Source: Aerolutibacter ruishenii (GTDB lineage Bacteria > Pseudomonadota > Gammaproteobacteria > Xanthomonadales > Xanthomonadaceae). From it: 64,000 nucleotides of DNA. Position numbers and translations under genes: made by a program. Below, in pieces: positions 56,442 to 64,000 of the stretch; the first letter of the stretch is position 1, and every line of letters begins with the position of its first letter. The stretch is from the NCBI RefSeq assembly GCF_007830115.1, contig NZ_VLKP01000008.1, forward strand, positions 62,001-126,000. Direction: 5' to 3'. The notes under the pieces were generated by a model. That model was not told the DNA's origin, ran no database searches, and saw only the letters and a program-made list of their open reading frames with translations.

Positions 56442-57425
56442 ATGACCCTCACCCAGCTCCGCTACCTGGTCGCCATCGCCGACTCGGGGCTCAACATCAC
56501 CCTCGCGGCCGAACGCGTGCATGCCACCCAGCCGGGGCTGTCGAAGCAGCTCAAGCAGCTCGAGGACGAACTCGGTTTCCTGCTGTTCGCGCGCAAGGGG
56601 CGCAGCCTGGACGCGGTAACGCCCGGTGGCGAGCAGGTGATCAAGCACGCGCGCCGGCTGCTGGCCGAGGCCAACAACATCCGCTCGTACGCGGCCAACC
56701 AGCGTCGCGACGGCCAGGGCCGGCTGGTGCTGGCCACCACCCACACCCAGGCGCGCTTCGTGCTGCCACCGGCCATCGCGCAGGTGAAGCAGGCCTATCC
56801 GCAGGTCAGTGTGCACCTGCAGCCCACCGCCGACGGCGAAGTGCTTGCGCTGCTGGCCAGCGGCGAGGCCGACCTGGCGCTGATCAGCACCGCCGGCGAC
56901 GTGCCCGAAGGCGGCATCGCGGTGCCGCTGTTCCGCTGGCACCGCCAGGTGCTGGTGCCCAAGGACCACCCGTTGGCCGAACAGTCCGCGCCAGGGCTGG
57001 CGCAGCTGGCGGCCTATCCGCTCGTGAGCTATGAATCCTCGATCCGCCCCGAGTCGTCGCTGCGCCGCGCGTTCGTCGCAGCCGGACTGGAGCTGCAACT
57101 GGCGATGACCGCGCGCGATGCGGACCTGATCAAGACCTACGTCAGGGCTGGCCTCGGCGTGGGCCTGCTGGCGGAGATGGCCGTCAGCGCGCAGGACGAT
57201 GCCGACCTGCGCGCGTTGACCGCACCAGCGGCCATACCCGAGTGCGTCGCATGGGCGGTGCTGCCGCGCGAACGCGTGTTGCGCGACTACACGCTGGAAC
57301 TGCTGCATGCGCTGGCGCCGCAGCTGGATCGCCATGACTTGCGTCGAGTGCTCGCTGGCAACCAGGAAGCGCACTGGCCGACGCCGCCCACCTGGACCGA
57401 GCTGAGCCAGCCGATCACGGTGTGA
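56442..57425 (+). CDS. cysB: CysB-type LysR transcriptional regulator
   Basis: 327 aa. The N-terminal winged HTH reads LTQLRYLVAIADSGLNITLAAERVHATQPGLSKQLKQLEDELGF, and the inducer domain has LATTHTQARFVLPPAI, the Thr pair that binds sulfate or acetylserine in CysB. It should control the surrounding sulfate-reduction genes in response to acetylserine. The ATG at 56442 gives the family length; the frame is open to 56349, adding 31 unconserved residues. A TAGAAT lies at 56323-56328 but without a fitting -35. Divergent from cysG, convergent with cysH. Confidence 0.93.
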   Translation: MTLTQLRYLVAIADSGLNITLAAERVHATQPGLSKQLKQLEDELGFLLFARKGRSLDAVTPGGEQVIKHARRLLAEANNIRSYAANQRRDGQGRLVLATTHTQARFVLPPAIAQVKQAYPQVSVHLQPTADGEVLALLASGEADLALISTAGDVPEGGIAVPLFRWHRQVLVPKDHPLAEQSAPGLAQLAAYPLVSYESSIRPESSLRRAFVAAGLELQLAMTARDADLIKTYVRAGLGVGLLAEMAVSAQDDADLRALTAPAAIPECVAWAVLPRERVLRDYTLELLHALAPQLDRHDLRRVLAGNQEAHWPTPPTWTELSQPITV

Positions 57426-57509
57426 CGCCGGCCATGCCGTACCCGGTGCAGCCAAGCGGGGCTGCCCGCCGCCGGGACTTGCTGGAGCCAACGTACGGAT
57501 ACATTGCGC

Positions 57510-57529
57510 GTGGCTGTGTTGCCAGCCAC
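57510..57529. terminator. Possible hairpin between cysB and cysH ends
   Basis: GTGGCTG (57510-57516) pairs with CAGCCAC (57523-57529) around a 6-nt loop between two convergent genes. No T-run follows on either strand, so this is at best a weak, two-way stop or Rho-assisted site. Confidence 0.35.
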
Positions 57530-57538
57530 ACGCAGCCC

Positions 57539-58294
57539 TCATGCCGCCTGGCTGGTGAGCGCCTGGTCCGTGTCCCAGCTTTCATGCAGCCCGCATTCGC
57601 GCTTGAGTCCGAAGAAGCGCGTGTCCTCCTCGCTCATGCCGGCCTCCAAGCGGCGCGTGGAGTGCGTGTCGCCGATGGAGACATAGCCGTCGTGCCACAG
57701 TGGGTGGTAGGGCAGGTCGTGGCGTTGCAGGTACTGCCACACGTCGCGGTCGGTCCAGTCGGCCAACGGGTGCAGCTTCCAGCGCCCATCGCGCAGTTCG
57801 AGGAAGTCGATGCGCCCGCGGCTGGCCGATTGTTGCCGGCGCAACCCGGCGATCCAGGTGCGCACGCCCAACTCACGCAACGCGCGCTGCATTGGTTCCA
57901 CTTTGTGCGCCTGGTTGTAACGGCTGATGCCATCCACGCCCAACTCCGCCAGGCGGGTCACCCGCGCGTGATCCCACGCGGCGTCCGGCCGCGGGCGATA
58001 GACCTTGAGGTTGAGGTCCAACCGCTGCGTCAGTTCATCGGCGAAGGCGTGGGTCTCCGGGAACAGGTAGCCGGTATCCACCAGGATCACCGGGATGCCA
58101 GGCTTCTGCCGCGTCACCAGATGCAGCGAAACGGCCGCCTGCGCTCCAAAGCTCGATGACAGCGCATGCTCGCCAGCCTGCGCGTCCAGCGCCCACGCCA
58201 CGCGCGCCTGCGCACTCTGCGTGCCCAGCCAGCGGTTGAGTTCGTCCAGCGCGCGCGGGGACTCGGCGGCGGTGATCGGATCTGGCGGGCTCAT
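57539..58294 (-). CDS. cysH: Phosphoadenosine phosphosulfate reductase
   Basis: 251-aa PAPS reductase that yields sulfite. The PP-loop-like [31 protein letters not shown] and the end motif [13 protein letters not shown] with the single active Cys are present. The paired cysteines (CC...CxxC) of [4Fe-4S] APS reductases are absent, so PAPS is the expected substrate and an APS kinase (CysC, possibly fused to CysN) is needed. It overlaps cysI by 4 nt; third gene of cysJIH. Confidence 0.95.
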   Translation of the reverse strand: MSPPDPITAAESPRALDELNRWLGTQSAQARVAWALDAQAGEHALSSSFGAQAAVSLHLVTRQKPGIPVILVDTGYLFPETHAFADELTQRLDLNLKVYRPRPDAAWDHARVTRLAELGVDGISRYNQAHKVEPMQRALRELGVRTWIAGLRRQQSASRGRIDFLELRDGRWKLHPLADWTDRDVWQYLQRHDLPYHPLWHDGYVSIGDTHSTRRLEAGMSEEDTRFFGLKRECGLHESWDTDQALTSQAA

Positions 58295-60042
58295 GCGACC
58301 ACCGCGACGTCGATGGTGCGGATGTCCCTGGCGGGCACCGAGACCACGGCGGCACGCAGCAGGTAGTCGCCGAAGTGTTCGCCCGGCGCGCGCTGCGCGG
58401 CGAAGTCGCCCAGCAGCGGGTCCAGCGCGGCGAGCATGGTGGCCTCGTCGACGTTCTCACGGTACAGCGTGTTCAGGCGCTGGCCGCGGTGATCGGCACC
58501 GAGCATCAGGTTGTAGCGGCCCGGGGCCTTGCCCACCAGCGCGATCTCGCCCAGGTAAGGGCGGGAGCAACCGTTGGGGCAGCCGCTGATGCGCACGTTG
58601 ATGGGCATCCCGCGCAGGCCATGGCGGTCTAGCAGCGCTTCCAGCCGGTCGATGAAATCGGGAAGGTAGCGCTCGGCCTCGGCCATCGCCAAGCCGCACG
58701 TGGGCAGCGCGACGCACGCCACGGCATTGAGCCGGGTGGGCGATGCAGTGGCATGAATGTCCAGCCGATGTCGCGCCACCAGTGCCGCCAGCTTCTCGCG
58801 CAATGCGTCGGGCACGTTGGCGATGACCAGGTTCTGGTTGGCGGTCATGCGGAATTCCGGCGGCGGCAGGGATGCGCTGGTCGTCGCCTCGCTGCCTGCC
58901 ACGGCATCGCGCAACAGCGTGGCGATCTCGCGCAGCCCGGTGAGGTGGCTCGCGCCGTGGCGGTCCCAGATCCGGCCGGCGATGATGCGCAAGGTAAGGT
59001 GCCAGCGCGCGGGATCGTCTTCGGACTGGACCCAGCCGAAGCGATCGCCGTTGTGCTGGAAGTGGGCCAACCGTGCCGGTTCGAACGCGAGTCCGGCGCG
59101 CCGTTCCACTTCGGCCTTGAAGGCATCCACGCCGCGCTCGTCCAGCGTGTACTTGAGTCGTGCGCGCTTGCGCTGCGTGCGGTCGCCCCAGTCGCGCTGT
59201 GTGGTGACCACGGCTTCCGTTACCGCTTGGACGCGGTCGGCGGGAACGAAGCCGAGCACGCTGGCCAGTCGCGGATAGGTGTCGGGATCGCCGTGGGTCG
59301 CGCCCAGTCCGCCGCCCACGCTGACGTTGTAGCCCAGCAACTCACCCTGCTCGAGGACGGCGGTGAACCCGAGGTCCTGGGCGAAGACGTCGATGTCGTT
59401 GAAGGGCGGTATGGCGAAGCCGATCTTGAACTTGCGCGGCAGGTAGGTCGGCCCGTAGACCGGCTCCTCCTCTTCACCACTGCCGGCGACCTTCTCCTCG
59501 TCCAGCCAGATCTCGTAGTAGGCGCGTGAGCGCGGCAGCAGCGCGGTCGAAATCGCCGCGGCCTGCGCGTGCACCGCGGCATGCGCGCGCGACAGGTGCG
59601 GGTTGGCCGCGGCCACCACGTTGCGGTTGATGTCGCCGCAGGCGGCGATGGTGTTGATCATCGCCGCGTTGATCGCCTGCAGGGTCGGCTTCAGCTCGGA
59701 CTTGATCACGCCATGGAACTGGAAGGCCTGGCGGGTGGTGATGCGCAGCCCGCGTTCGGCGTAGGTGGTGGCGACCCGGTCAAGTTGGAGCCATTGCTCC
59801 GGCGTGACCACGCCTCCTGGCGTGCGGGTGCGGATCATGAACGAGTACGCCGGTTCCAGCTTCTGCAGGCGGCGCTCCTCGCGGATGTCGCGGTCGTCCT
59901 GCTGGTAGCTGCCGTGGAACTTGATCAGCGCGGTGTCGTCGTCGGCCAGCGCCCCGGTGACCGGGTTGGCCAACGATTCCAGCAGCGATCCCCGCAGCCG
60001 GCGGCTGGCGAGCTTGATGTCTTCAACCGAATGCGTGCTCAT
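58291..60042 (-). CDS. cysI: Sulfite reductase hemoprotein subunit
   Basis: 583-aa siroheme/[4Fe-4S] protein reducing sulfite to sulfide with electrons from CysJ. Siroheme-binding Arg region appears in [16 protein letters not shown] and the cluster cysteines in [16 protein letters not shown] and [15 protein letters not shown]. Length is close to E. coli CysI (570). The ATG at 60042 shares its A with the TGA of a 4-codon micro-ORF that begins on the cysJ stop codon; the open frame upstream lies in cysJ. Confidence 0.96.
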   Translation of the reverse strand: MSTHSVEDIKLASRRLRGSLLESLANPVTGALADDDTALIKFHGSYQQDDRDIREERRLQKLEPAYSFMIRTRTPGGVVTPEQWLQLDRVATTYAERGLRITTRQAFQFHGVIKSELKPTLQAINAAMINTIAACGDINRNVVAAANPHLSRAHAAVHAQAAAISTALLPRSRAYYEIWLDEEKVAGSGEEEEPVYGPTYLPRKFKIGFAIPPFNDIDVFAQDLGFTAVLEQGELLGYNVSVGGGLGATHGDPDTYPRLASVLGFVPADRVQAVTEAVVTTQRDWGDRTQRKRARLKYTLDERGVDAFKAEVERRAGLAFEPARLAHFQHNGDRFGWVQSEDDPARWHLTLRIIAGRIWDRHGASHLTGLREIATLLRDAVAGSEATTSASLPPPEFRMTANQNLVIANVPDALREKLAALVARHRLDIHATASPTRLNAVACVALPTCGLAMAEAERYLPDFIDRLEALLDRHGLRGMPINVRISGCPNGCSRPYLGEIALVGKAPGRYNLMLGADHRGQRLNTLYRENVDEATMLAALDPLLGDFAAQRAPGEHFGDYLLRAAVVSVPARDIRTIDVAVVA

Positions 60043-60055
60043 CAGTACGTGCTCA

Positions 60056-61951
60056 TCAATAAACGTCCCGGGCGTAGCGGCCCTGCGCCTGCAGCGCGTT
60101 GAGGTACTCGGCAGCGTCCTCGGCCGAGCGGCCACCGTGTTCGGCAATGAGGGCAAGCAGCGCGGCATGCACATCCTTGGCCATGCGGGTGGCGTCACCG
60201 CAGACGTACAGGTGCGCGCCGCCCTCCAGCCAGGCGAAGACCTCCGCGCCGTGTTCGCGCAGACGGTCCTGCACGTAGGTCTTGCGGGCGGGCGCGGCGC
60301 TGGCGTCGTCGGCGGTGATGGCGCGGAGCGCATCACGCGAGAACGCCAGGTCCAGTCGATGCAACCGCCCGCGCCGGAGCGCGTCCTGCCATTCCGACTG
60401 GTACAGGAAGTCGGTGCGTGCGTGCGGGTTGCCGAAGAACAGCCAGTTGCGGCCAGTGGCGCCGGTGGTGTCGCGTTCCTGCAGGAAGCCACGGAACGGC
60501 GCCACGCCGGTGCCGGGACCGATCATGATCACGTCGCGGCTGCCGTCGGTCGGCAGGCGGAAGCGCTCGTTGGGTTCGATGAATACCCGGATGCGCTCGC
60601 CTTCCGCGGCCCGCGCGAGGAAGCTGGACGCCGCCCCCCAGCGCAGGCCGTCGGTGCCATCGTCATCTGTACCCGTTTCCACGCGGTACTCGATGTGCGC
60701 GACGGTGAGATGGGCTTCATCGCCCACCGCCTTGCTGCTGGACGCGATGGAATACAGCCGCGGCACCAGCGGGCGCAGGCTGGCCACCAGCGCTTCGGCC
60801 GACCACGGCGCTGGATGCGCGCGCAGCAGGTCGATCAGCTGGTGATGGGCGAGCAGGTCGGCGAGGCCGGCCGCGTTGTCGGGTACGAGACGCGCATCCA
60901 GCGCCGCGTCCTTCGCCCGTGCCGCGTGGGAGACGACGAACGGGCGGGACAACCGGGTCAGCTCGCGGCGGCTGGACAGCCATTCACGCAGCGGGAGGTC
61001 CGTGCCGCCATGGGCGACGGGCTGCTCACCATCCAGCGCCAGGGTGGTGAGCACCGCATCCACCAGCTGCGGCGGATTATGCGGCCACACGCCCAGTGCA
61101 TCGCCGGCCTGGTAATGCAGGCCGGAGCCTTCCAGCGACAGTTCGATATGGCGGATGTCCTTGTCGGACCAGGCGCCGTCGCGATTGCGGCCAGTGATGC
61201 GCTGGTTGGCCAGCAGCTCGGCGTGGAACGGGTTGTCGCGGGTGTAGGCACTGGTGGCCGCCGCGAGCGGGCGCAGGGGCGTGACCGTGGCCAGTGGCGC
61301 CTGGGGCTTCAGTGACTCCCTGGCGACGGTGAGCGCGTTCGCCAGCCACGGTGTCGCCACGGTTTCGATGTCGAGATCGGCATCGCCACGCGGCAGCCAG
61401 CGCTTGGCACCCAGCGCGGCGAAGCGCTCGTCCAGCACGCGACCGACCGCGCAGAACTGCGGGTAGCTGGAATCGCCCAGGCCCAACACCGCGAACTGCA
61501 GCTCGGGCAGCCTGGGTGCGCGCTTGCCGGTGATGAACTCGACGAAACCGCGCGCGTCATCCGGCGGATCGCCGTCGCCCTGGGTGCTGATCACCACGAT
61601 CAGGTGTCGTTCCTGCTTCAGCTCGCGCGTGGCGTAGGTGTCCGCGCGCAGCACGCGCACGCCCAGGCCAGCCGCTTCGACCTGCTGCGCCAGCGATTCG
61701 GCCGCGCGCCTGGCGTTGCCGGTCTGGCTGCCGTAGACAATGGTCAGTGTCGGCGCTGGCTGCGCGTCGGCCGCGGGCACGGCCATGGGGCGCGTCGTGG
61801 GCAGGGCCTGGGCGCGCGCCAGTCCGGCCGCATAGCCGGAAAGCCACCACAGGCCAGCACCGTCGAGGCTGGTGGTGAGCGTTTCGACCAGATCGGACTG
61901 TGCTGGCGACAACAGCGAAGGCGGAGCGGAGAAAGCGGGCAAGGCGGACAT
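60056..61951 (-). CDS. cysJ: Sulfite reductase flavoprotein subunit
   Basis: 631-aa diflavin reductase. The FMN domain has [20 protein letters not shown] and [16 protein letters not shown] binding is marked by [15 protein letters not shown] binding by [19 protein letters not shown] and the end [12 protein letters not shown], matching E. coli CysJ. It transfers electrons from NADPH to CysI. The ATG at 61951 (MSALPAF) is chosen; the frame is open far upstream but only antisense to TauE and cysD. First gene of cysJIH. Confidence 0.95.
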   Translation of the reverse strand: MSALPAFSAPPSLLSPAQSDLVETLTTSLDGAGLWWLSGYAAGLARAQALPTTRPMAVPAADAQPAPTLTIVYGSQTGNARRAAESLAQQVEAAGLGVRVLRADTYATRELKQERHLIVVISTQGDGDPPDDARGFVEFITGKRAPRLPELQFAVLGLGDSSYPQFCAVGRVLDERFAALGAKRWLPRGDADLDIETVATPWLANALTVARESLKPQAPLATVTPLRPLAAATSAYTRDNPFHAELLANQRITGRNRDGAWSDKDIRHIELSLEGSGLHYQAGDALGVWPHNPPQLVDAVLTTLALDGEQPVAHGGTDLPLREWLSSRRELTRLSRPFVVSHAARAKDAALDARLVPDNAAGLADLLAHHQLIDLLRAHPAPWSAEALVASLRPLVPRLYSIASSSKAVGDEAHLTVAHIEYRVETGTDDDGTDGLRWGAASSFLARAAEGERIRVFIEPNERFRLPTDGSRDVIMIGPGTGVAPFRGFLQERDTTGATGRNWLFFGNPHARTDFLYQSEWQDALRRGRLHRLDLAFSRDALRAITADDASAAPARKTYVQDRLREHGAEVFAWLEGGAHLYVCGDATRMAKDVHAALLALIAEHGGRSAEDAAEYLNALQAQGRYARDVY

Positions 61952-62028
61952 GGAGGCACCGCGGGGGGATTTCGACGCTGCCAGCCTAGGGACGTGCTTG
62001 TCCGGGCGGAAAGGAAGACGGGTTATGC

Positions 62029-62036
62029 GCTTATGC
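62029..62036. promoter_or_regulatory. Candidate regulator motif in cysJ/tauE intergenic region
   Basis: GCTTATGC here is the reverse complement of GCATAAGC at 56284-56291. The site lies about 80 bp upstream of both the cysJ and the transporter starts. A direct echo, GGTTATGCGC, sits next to it (62021-62030). Support is only the shared 8-mer in two sulfur-gene promoters. Confidence 0.25.
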
Positions 62037-62110
62037 CCTCGCTGTATTTCCGGCCGGCGAAGTGTGCTTCGATACTGCCGGACACCTCGAACCGACGCCC
62101 ACATCCAGGA

Positions 62111-62863
62111 ATGGAACTGCCCCCCGACCTGCTGCTGTTCATTGCGATCGGTTTCGCCGCCCAGTTGGTGGACGGCGCGCTGGGCATGGCCTATGGCGTC
62201 ACCGCGTCCAGCCTGCTGCTGGGATTCGGCGTGCCGCCCGCGATATCCAGCGCCACCGTGCATGCCGCCGAGTGCTTTACCACCGGCGCGTCGGCCGCGT
62301 CGCACCACGCCTTCGGCAACATCGACCGCAAGCTGTTCAAGCGCCTGCTGTTGCCGGGTGTGGTGGGGGCCGGCGTCGGCGCCTACCTGCTGGCAAGCCT
62401 CCCCGGTGACGCACTGCGCCCCTGGATTGCCGGCTATCTGGTGCTGATGGGCGCAATCATCATCTACAAGGCCTTCCGCGATTTCCCGCCCGCGGAAGTG
62501 GCCTCGCACGTGGCGCCGCTGGGCTTCTTCGGTGCGCTGATCGATGCCATTGGCGGCGGCGGTTGGGGGCCCATCGTCTCCAGCAACCTGCTCGCGCGCG
62601 GTAACGCCCTGCGCCTGACCGTGGGCACGGTGAATGCGGTGGAGTTCTTCGTCACCCTCACCGCCTCGCTGGTGTTCCTGCTCACGCTCGGGCTGGGCCA
62701 CTGGGACATCATCTTCGGCCTGGCCATCGGGGGCGTCGCCGCGGCGCCGCTGGGCGCGATCCTGGTCCGGCACGTGCACCCCCGCCCGCTGCTGGTGCTG
62801 GTGGGTCTGCTGGTCATCGGTCTCAGCACCCGCACCCTGCTCAAGCACTTTGGCCTGTTTTGA
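62111..62863 (+). CDS. TauE/SafE family sulfite/anion exporter
   Basis: 250-aa inner-membrane protein with about eight hydrophobic helices. Both internal repeats are visible: FIAIGFAAQLVDGALGMAYGVTASSLLLGFGVPPAISSATVHAAE and GFFGALIDAIGGGGWGPIVSSNLLARGNALRLTVGTVNAVEFF, the DUF81 pattern. Its position between cysJIH and cysDN suggests movement of sulfite, thiosulfate or another sulfur anion; direction cannot be read from sequence. The ATG at 62111 starts the first helix. It precedes cysD by 45 bp and may be co-transcribed. Confidence 0.88.
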   Translation: MELPPDLLLFIAIGFAAQLVDGALGMAYGVTASSLLLGFGVPPAISSATVHAAECFTTGASAASHHAFGNIDRKLFKRLLLPGVVGAGVGAYLLASLPGDALRPWIAGYLVLMGAIIIYKAFRDFPPAEVASHVAPLGFFGALIDAIGGGGWGPIVSSNLLARGNALRLTVGTVNAVEFFVTLTASLVFLLTLGLGHWDIIFGLAIGGVAAAPLGAILVRHVHPRPLLVLVGLLVIGLSTRTLLKHFGLF

Positions 62864-62908
62864 GTCACGATTGACGCCAATCCCGCGAGTTGCCCCTTGA
62901 ACCTCCCG

Positions 62909-63832
62909 ATGTCCCTGCCATCCCTGTCGCCGCCTGCGCTCAGCCACCTCGACCGCCTCGAGGCGGAAAGCATCCACATCCTGCGCGAAGTCGCGGCCGA
63001 GTTCCGCAACCCGGTGATGCTGTATTCCATCGGCAAGGACAGCTCCGTGCTGCTGCACCTGCTGCTCAAGGCGTTCGCCCCCGGCAAGCCGCCGATCTCG
63101 CTGTTGCACGTGGACACCGGCTGGAAGTTCCGCGAGATGATCGCGTTCCGCGACCGCCGCGCCGCGGAGACCGGCATCGACCTGCGCGTGCACATCAACC
63201 CCGAAGGCGTGGCCCAGGGCATCGGCCCGATCACCCACGGCGCCACCGTGCACACCGACGTGATGAAGACCCAGGGCCTGAAGCAGGCGCTGGAACTCCA
63301 CGCCTTCGATGCCGCCATCGGCGGCGCACGCCGCGACGAGGAGAAGTCGCGTGCCAAGGAGCGCATCTTCTCGTTCCGCACCGCGCAGCACCGCTGGGAC
63401 CCGAAGAACCAGCGCCCGGAGCTGTGGAACCTGTACAACACCCGGGTGCACAAGGGCGAGTCGGTGCGTGTGTTCCCGATTTCCAACTGGACCGAGCTCG
63501 ACGTCTGGCTGTACATCTACCGCGAACGGATCCCGGTGCCCTCGCTGTATTTCGCCGCCGAGCGGCCCGTGGTGGAGCGCGACGGCGCCCTGATCCTGGT
63601 CGATGACGAGCGCCTGCCCCTGCGCGAAGGCGAGGTGCCGCAGACGCGAATGGTGCGCTTCCGCACCTTGGGCTGCTACCCGCTCACCGGCGCCATCGAG
63701 TCCGAGGCCGACACGCTGGAGAAGATCATCGCCGAGATGCTGGTTGCGACCACCTCCGAACGCCAGGGGCGCGTCATCGACCACGACCCGTCGGCCTCGA
63801 TGGAAAAGAAAAAACAGGAGGGCTACTTCTGA
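62909..63832 (+). CDS. cysD: Sulfate adenylyltransferase subunit 2
   Basis: 307-aa ATP-pyrophosphatase subunit which makes APS from sulfate and ATP with CysN. The PP-loop is [15 protein letters not shown], followed by [39 protein letters not shown] and [12 protein letters not shown]. An in-frame TTG four codons earlier (62897) is an alternative start; the ATG at 62909 fits the family better. It heads the cysD-cysN pair, with cysN starting about 45 bp downstream. Confidence 0.96.
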   Translation: MSLPSLSPPALSHLDRLEAESIHILREVAAEFRNPVMLYSIGKDSSVLLHLLLKAFAPGKPPISLLHVDTGWKFREMIAFRDRRAAETGIDLRVHINPEGVAQGIGPITHGATVHTDVMKTQGLKQALELHAFDAAIGGARRDEEKSRAKERIFSFRTAQHRWDPKNQRPELWNLYNTRVHKGESVRVFPISNWTELDVWLYIYRERIPVPSLYFAAERPVVERDGALILVDDERLPLREGEVPQTRMVRFRTLGCYPLTGAIESEADTLEKIIAEMLVATTSERQGRVIDHDPSASMEKKKQEGYF

Positions 63833-63876
63833 GTCGACGCAAACCGCCCGTTCCGGGCACCGCGACGATCCTGCAG

Positions 63877-64000
63877 ATGCCACGTGCCATGCCCCTTATC
63901 GACCACGACACCAACACCAACACCGACGCCGCGGCCGCCGTCGCCGCCTATCTGCACCAGCACGAGACCAAGGGCCTGCTGCGCTTCATCACCTGCGGCA
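63877..64000 (+). CDS. cysN: Sulfate adenylyltransferase subunit 1, 5' end
   Basis: Only about 41 codons lie inside the window. The frame reads MPRAMPLIDHD, then a Thr/Asn/Ala-rich stretch, then YLHQHETKGLLRFITCG, the sequence that directly precedes the G1 GTP-binding loop in CysN and CysNC. An ATG at 63889 is an alternative start. Whether a CysC kinase domain is fused at the C-terminus cannot be seen. It follows cysD in the same direction. Confidence 0.88.
   Translation, partial: MPRAMPLIDHDTNTNTDAAAAVAAYLHQHETKGLLRFITCG

Noticed and set aside
60056-63883. N-terminal extension of cysJ to 1275 codons
   Set aside because: The extension is antisense to the TauE/SafE and cysD genes; the family start is at 61951.

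Overview
The window is 64 kb of very GC-rich, gene-dense chromosomal DNA, nearly all of it core housekeeping genes. Gene content and order point to Lysobacteraceae/Xanthomonadaceae (Lysobacter, Luteimonas, Stenotrophomonas or Xanthomonas type). The main indicators are an S-box riboswitch ahead of metX-metB-hom, the regulatory PTS/rpoN/lpt/kds block, the yggS-pilT-pilU junction, and DUF2066-perM-hda opposite purM-purN. The genus cannot be fixed from sequence reading alone. I see no phage, IS element, CRISPR array, tRNA or rRNA. Long open frames antisense to real genes are by-products of the high third-position GC.

Layout. 1-7.6 kb: end of mtgA, a GT2 glycosyltransferase overlapping a CBS protein, a hemolysin-III-type membrane protein, prfC, an HDOD protein, an M23 peptidase and a beta-propeller lipoprotein. 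7.6-11.3 kb: methionine operon metX-metB-hom behind a promoter and SAM-I riboswitch, ending in a strong terminator. 11.4-18.3 kb: a folded repeat, sdaA, a small glutaredoxin-like gene, cytochrome b561 with YceI, and a large hybrid sensor kinase. 18.3-24.9 kb: hemE, a WGR protein, aroKB, dodecin, pdxH, a cobalamin-binding-type protein, a DUF4426 lipoprotein and proC. 24.9-30.2 kb: yggS diverging from pilT-pilU, a broken tag remnant, then yqgE-ruvX-pyrB. 30.2-33.1 kb: DUF488, mgtE and a 2OG-Fe(II) oxygenase.

33.1-43.3 kb is a long co-directional minus-strand block: kdsD-kdsC-lptC-lptA-lptB-rpoN-hpf-ptsN-hprK-rapZ-EIIA(Man)-HPr-EI. It combines Kdo/LPS supply and export, sigma-54, ribosome hibernation and a phosphotransfer chain with no sugar permease. 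43.4-48.5 kb: bolA-type gene and murA, a second copy of the folded repeat, two tandem DUF3108 proteins, purN and purM. 48.7-53.5 kb: DUF2066-perM-hda and the peptidoglycan-recycling pair amgK-murU.

53.6-64 kb is an assimilatory sulfate reduction region: cysK, cysG, a CysB-type regulator, cysJIH, a divergent TauE/SafE transporter, cysD and the start of cysN. With the methionine operon, the window holds much of the route from sulfate to sulfide to cysteine, plus the homoserine branch.

The least routine items are two copies of a roughly 115-bp three-armed inverted-repeat element with GGAT loops, both between convergent genes; the truncated tag pseudogene beside pilU; a short Met-containing leader frame coupled to metX downstream of the riboswitch; and a 14-bp duplication that creates a micro-ORF at the cysJ-cysI junction. 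I found no clearly new multi-gene system.
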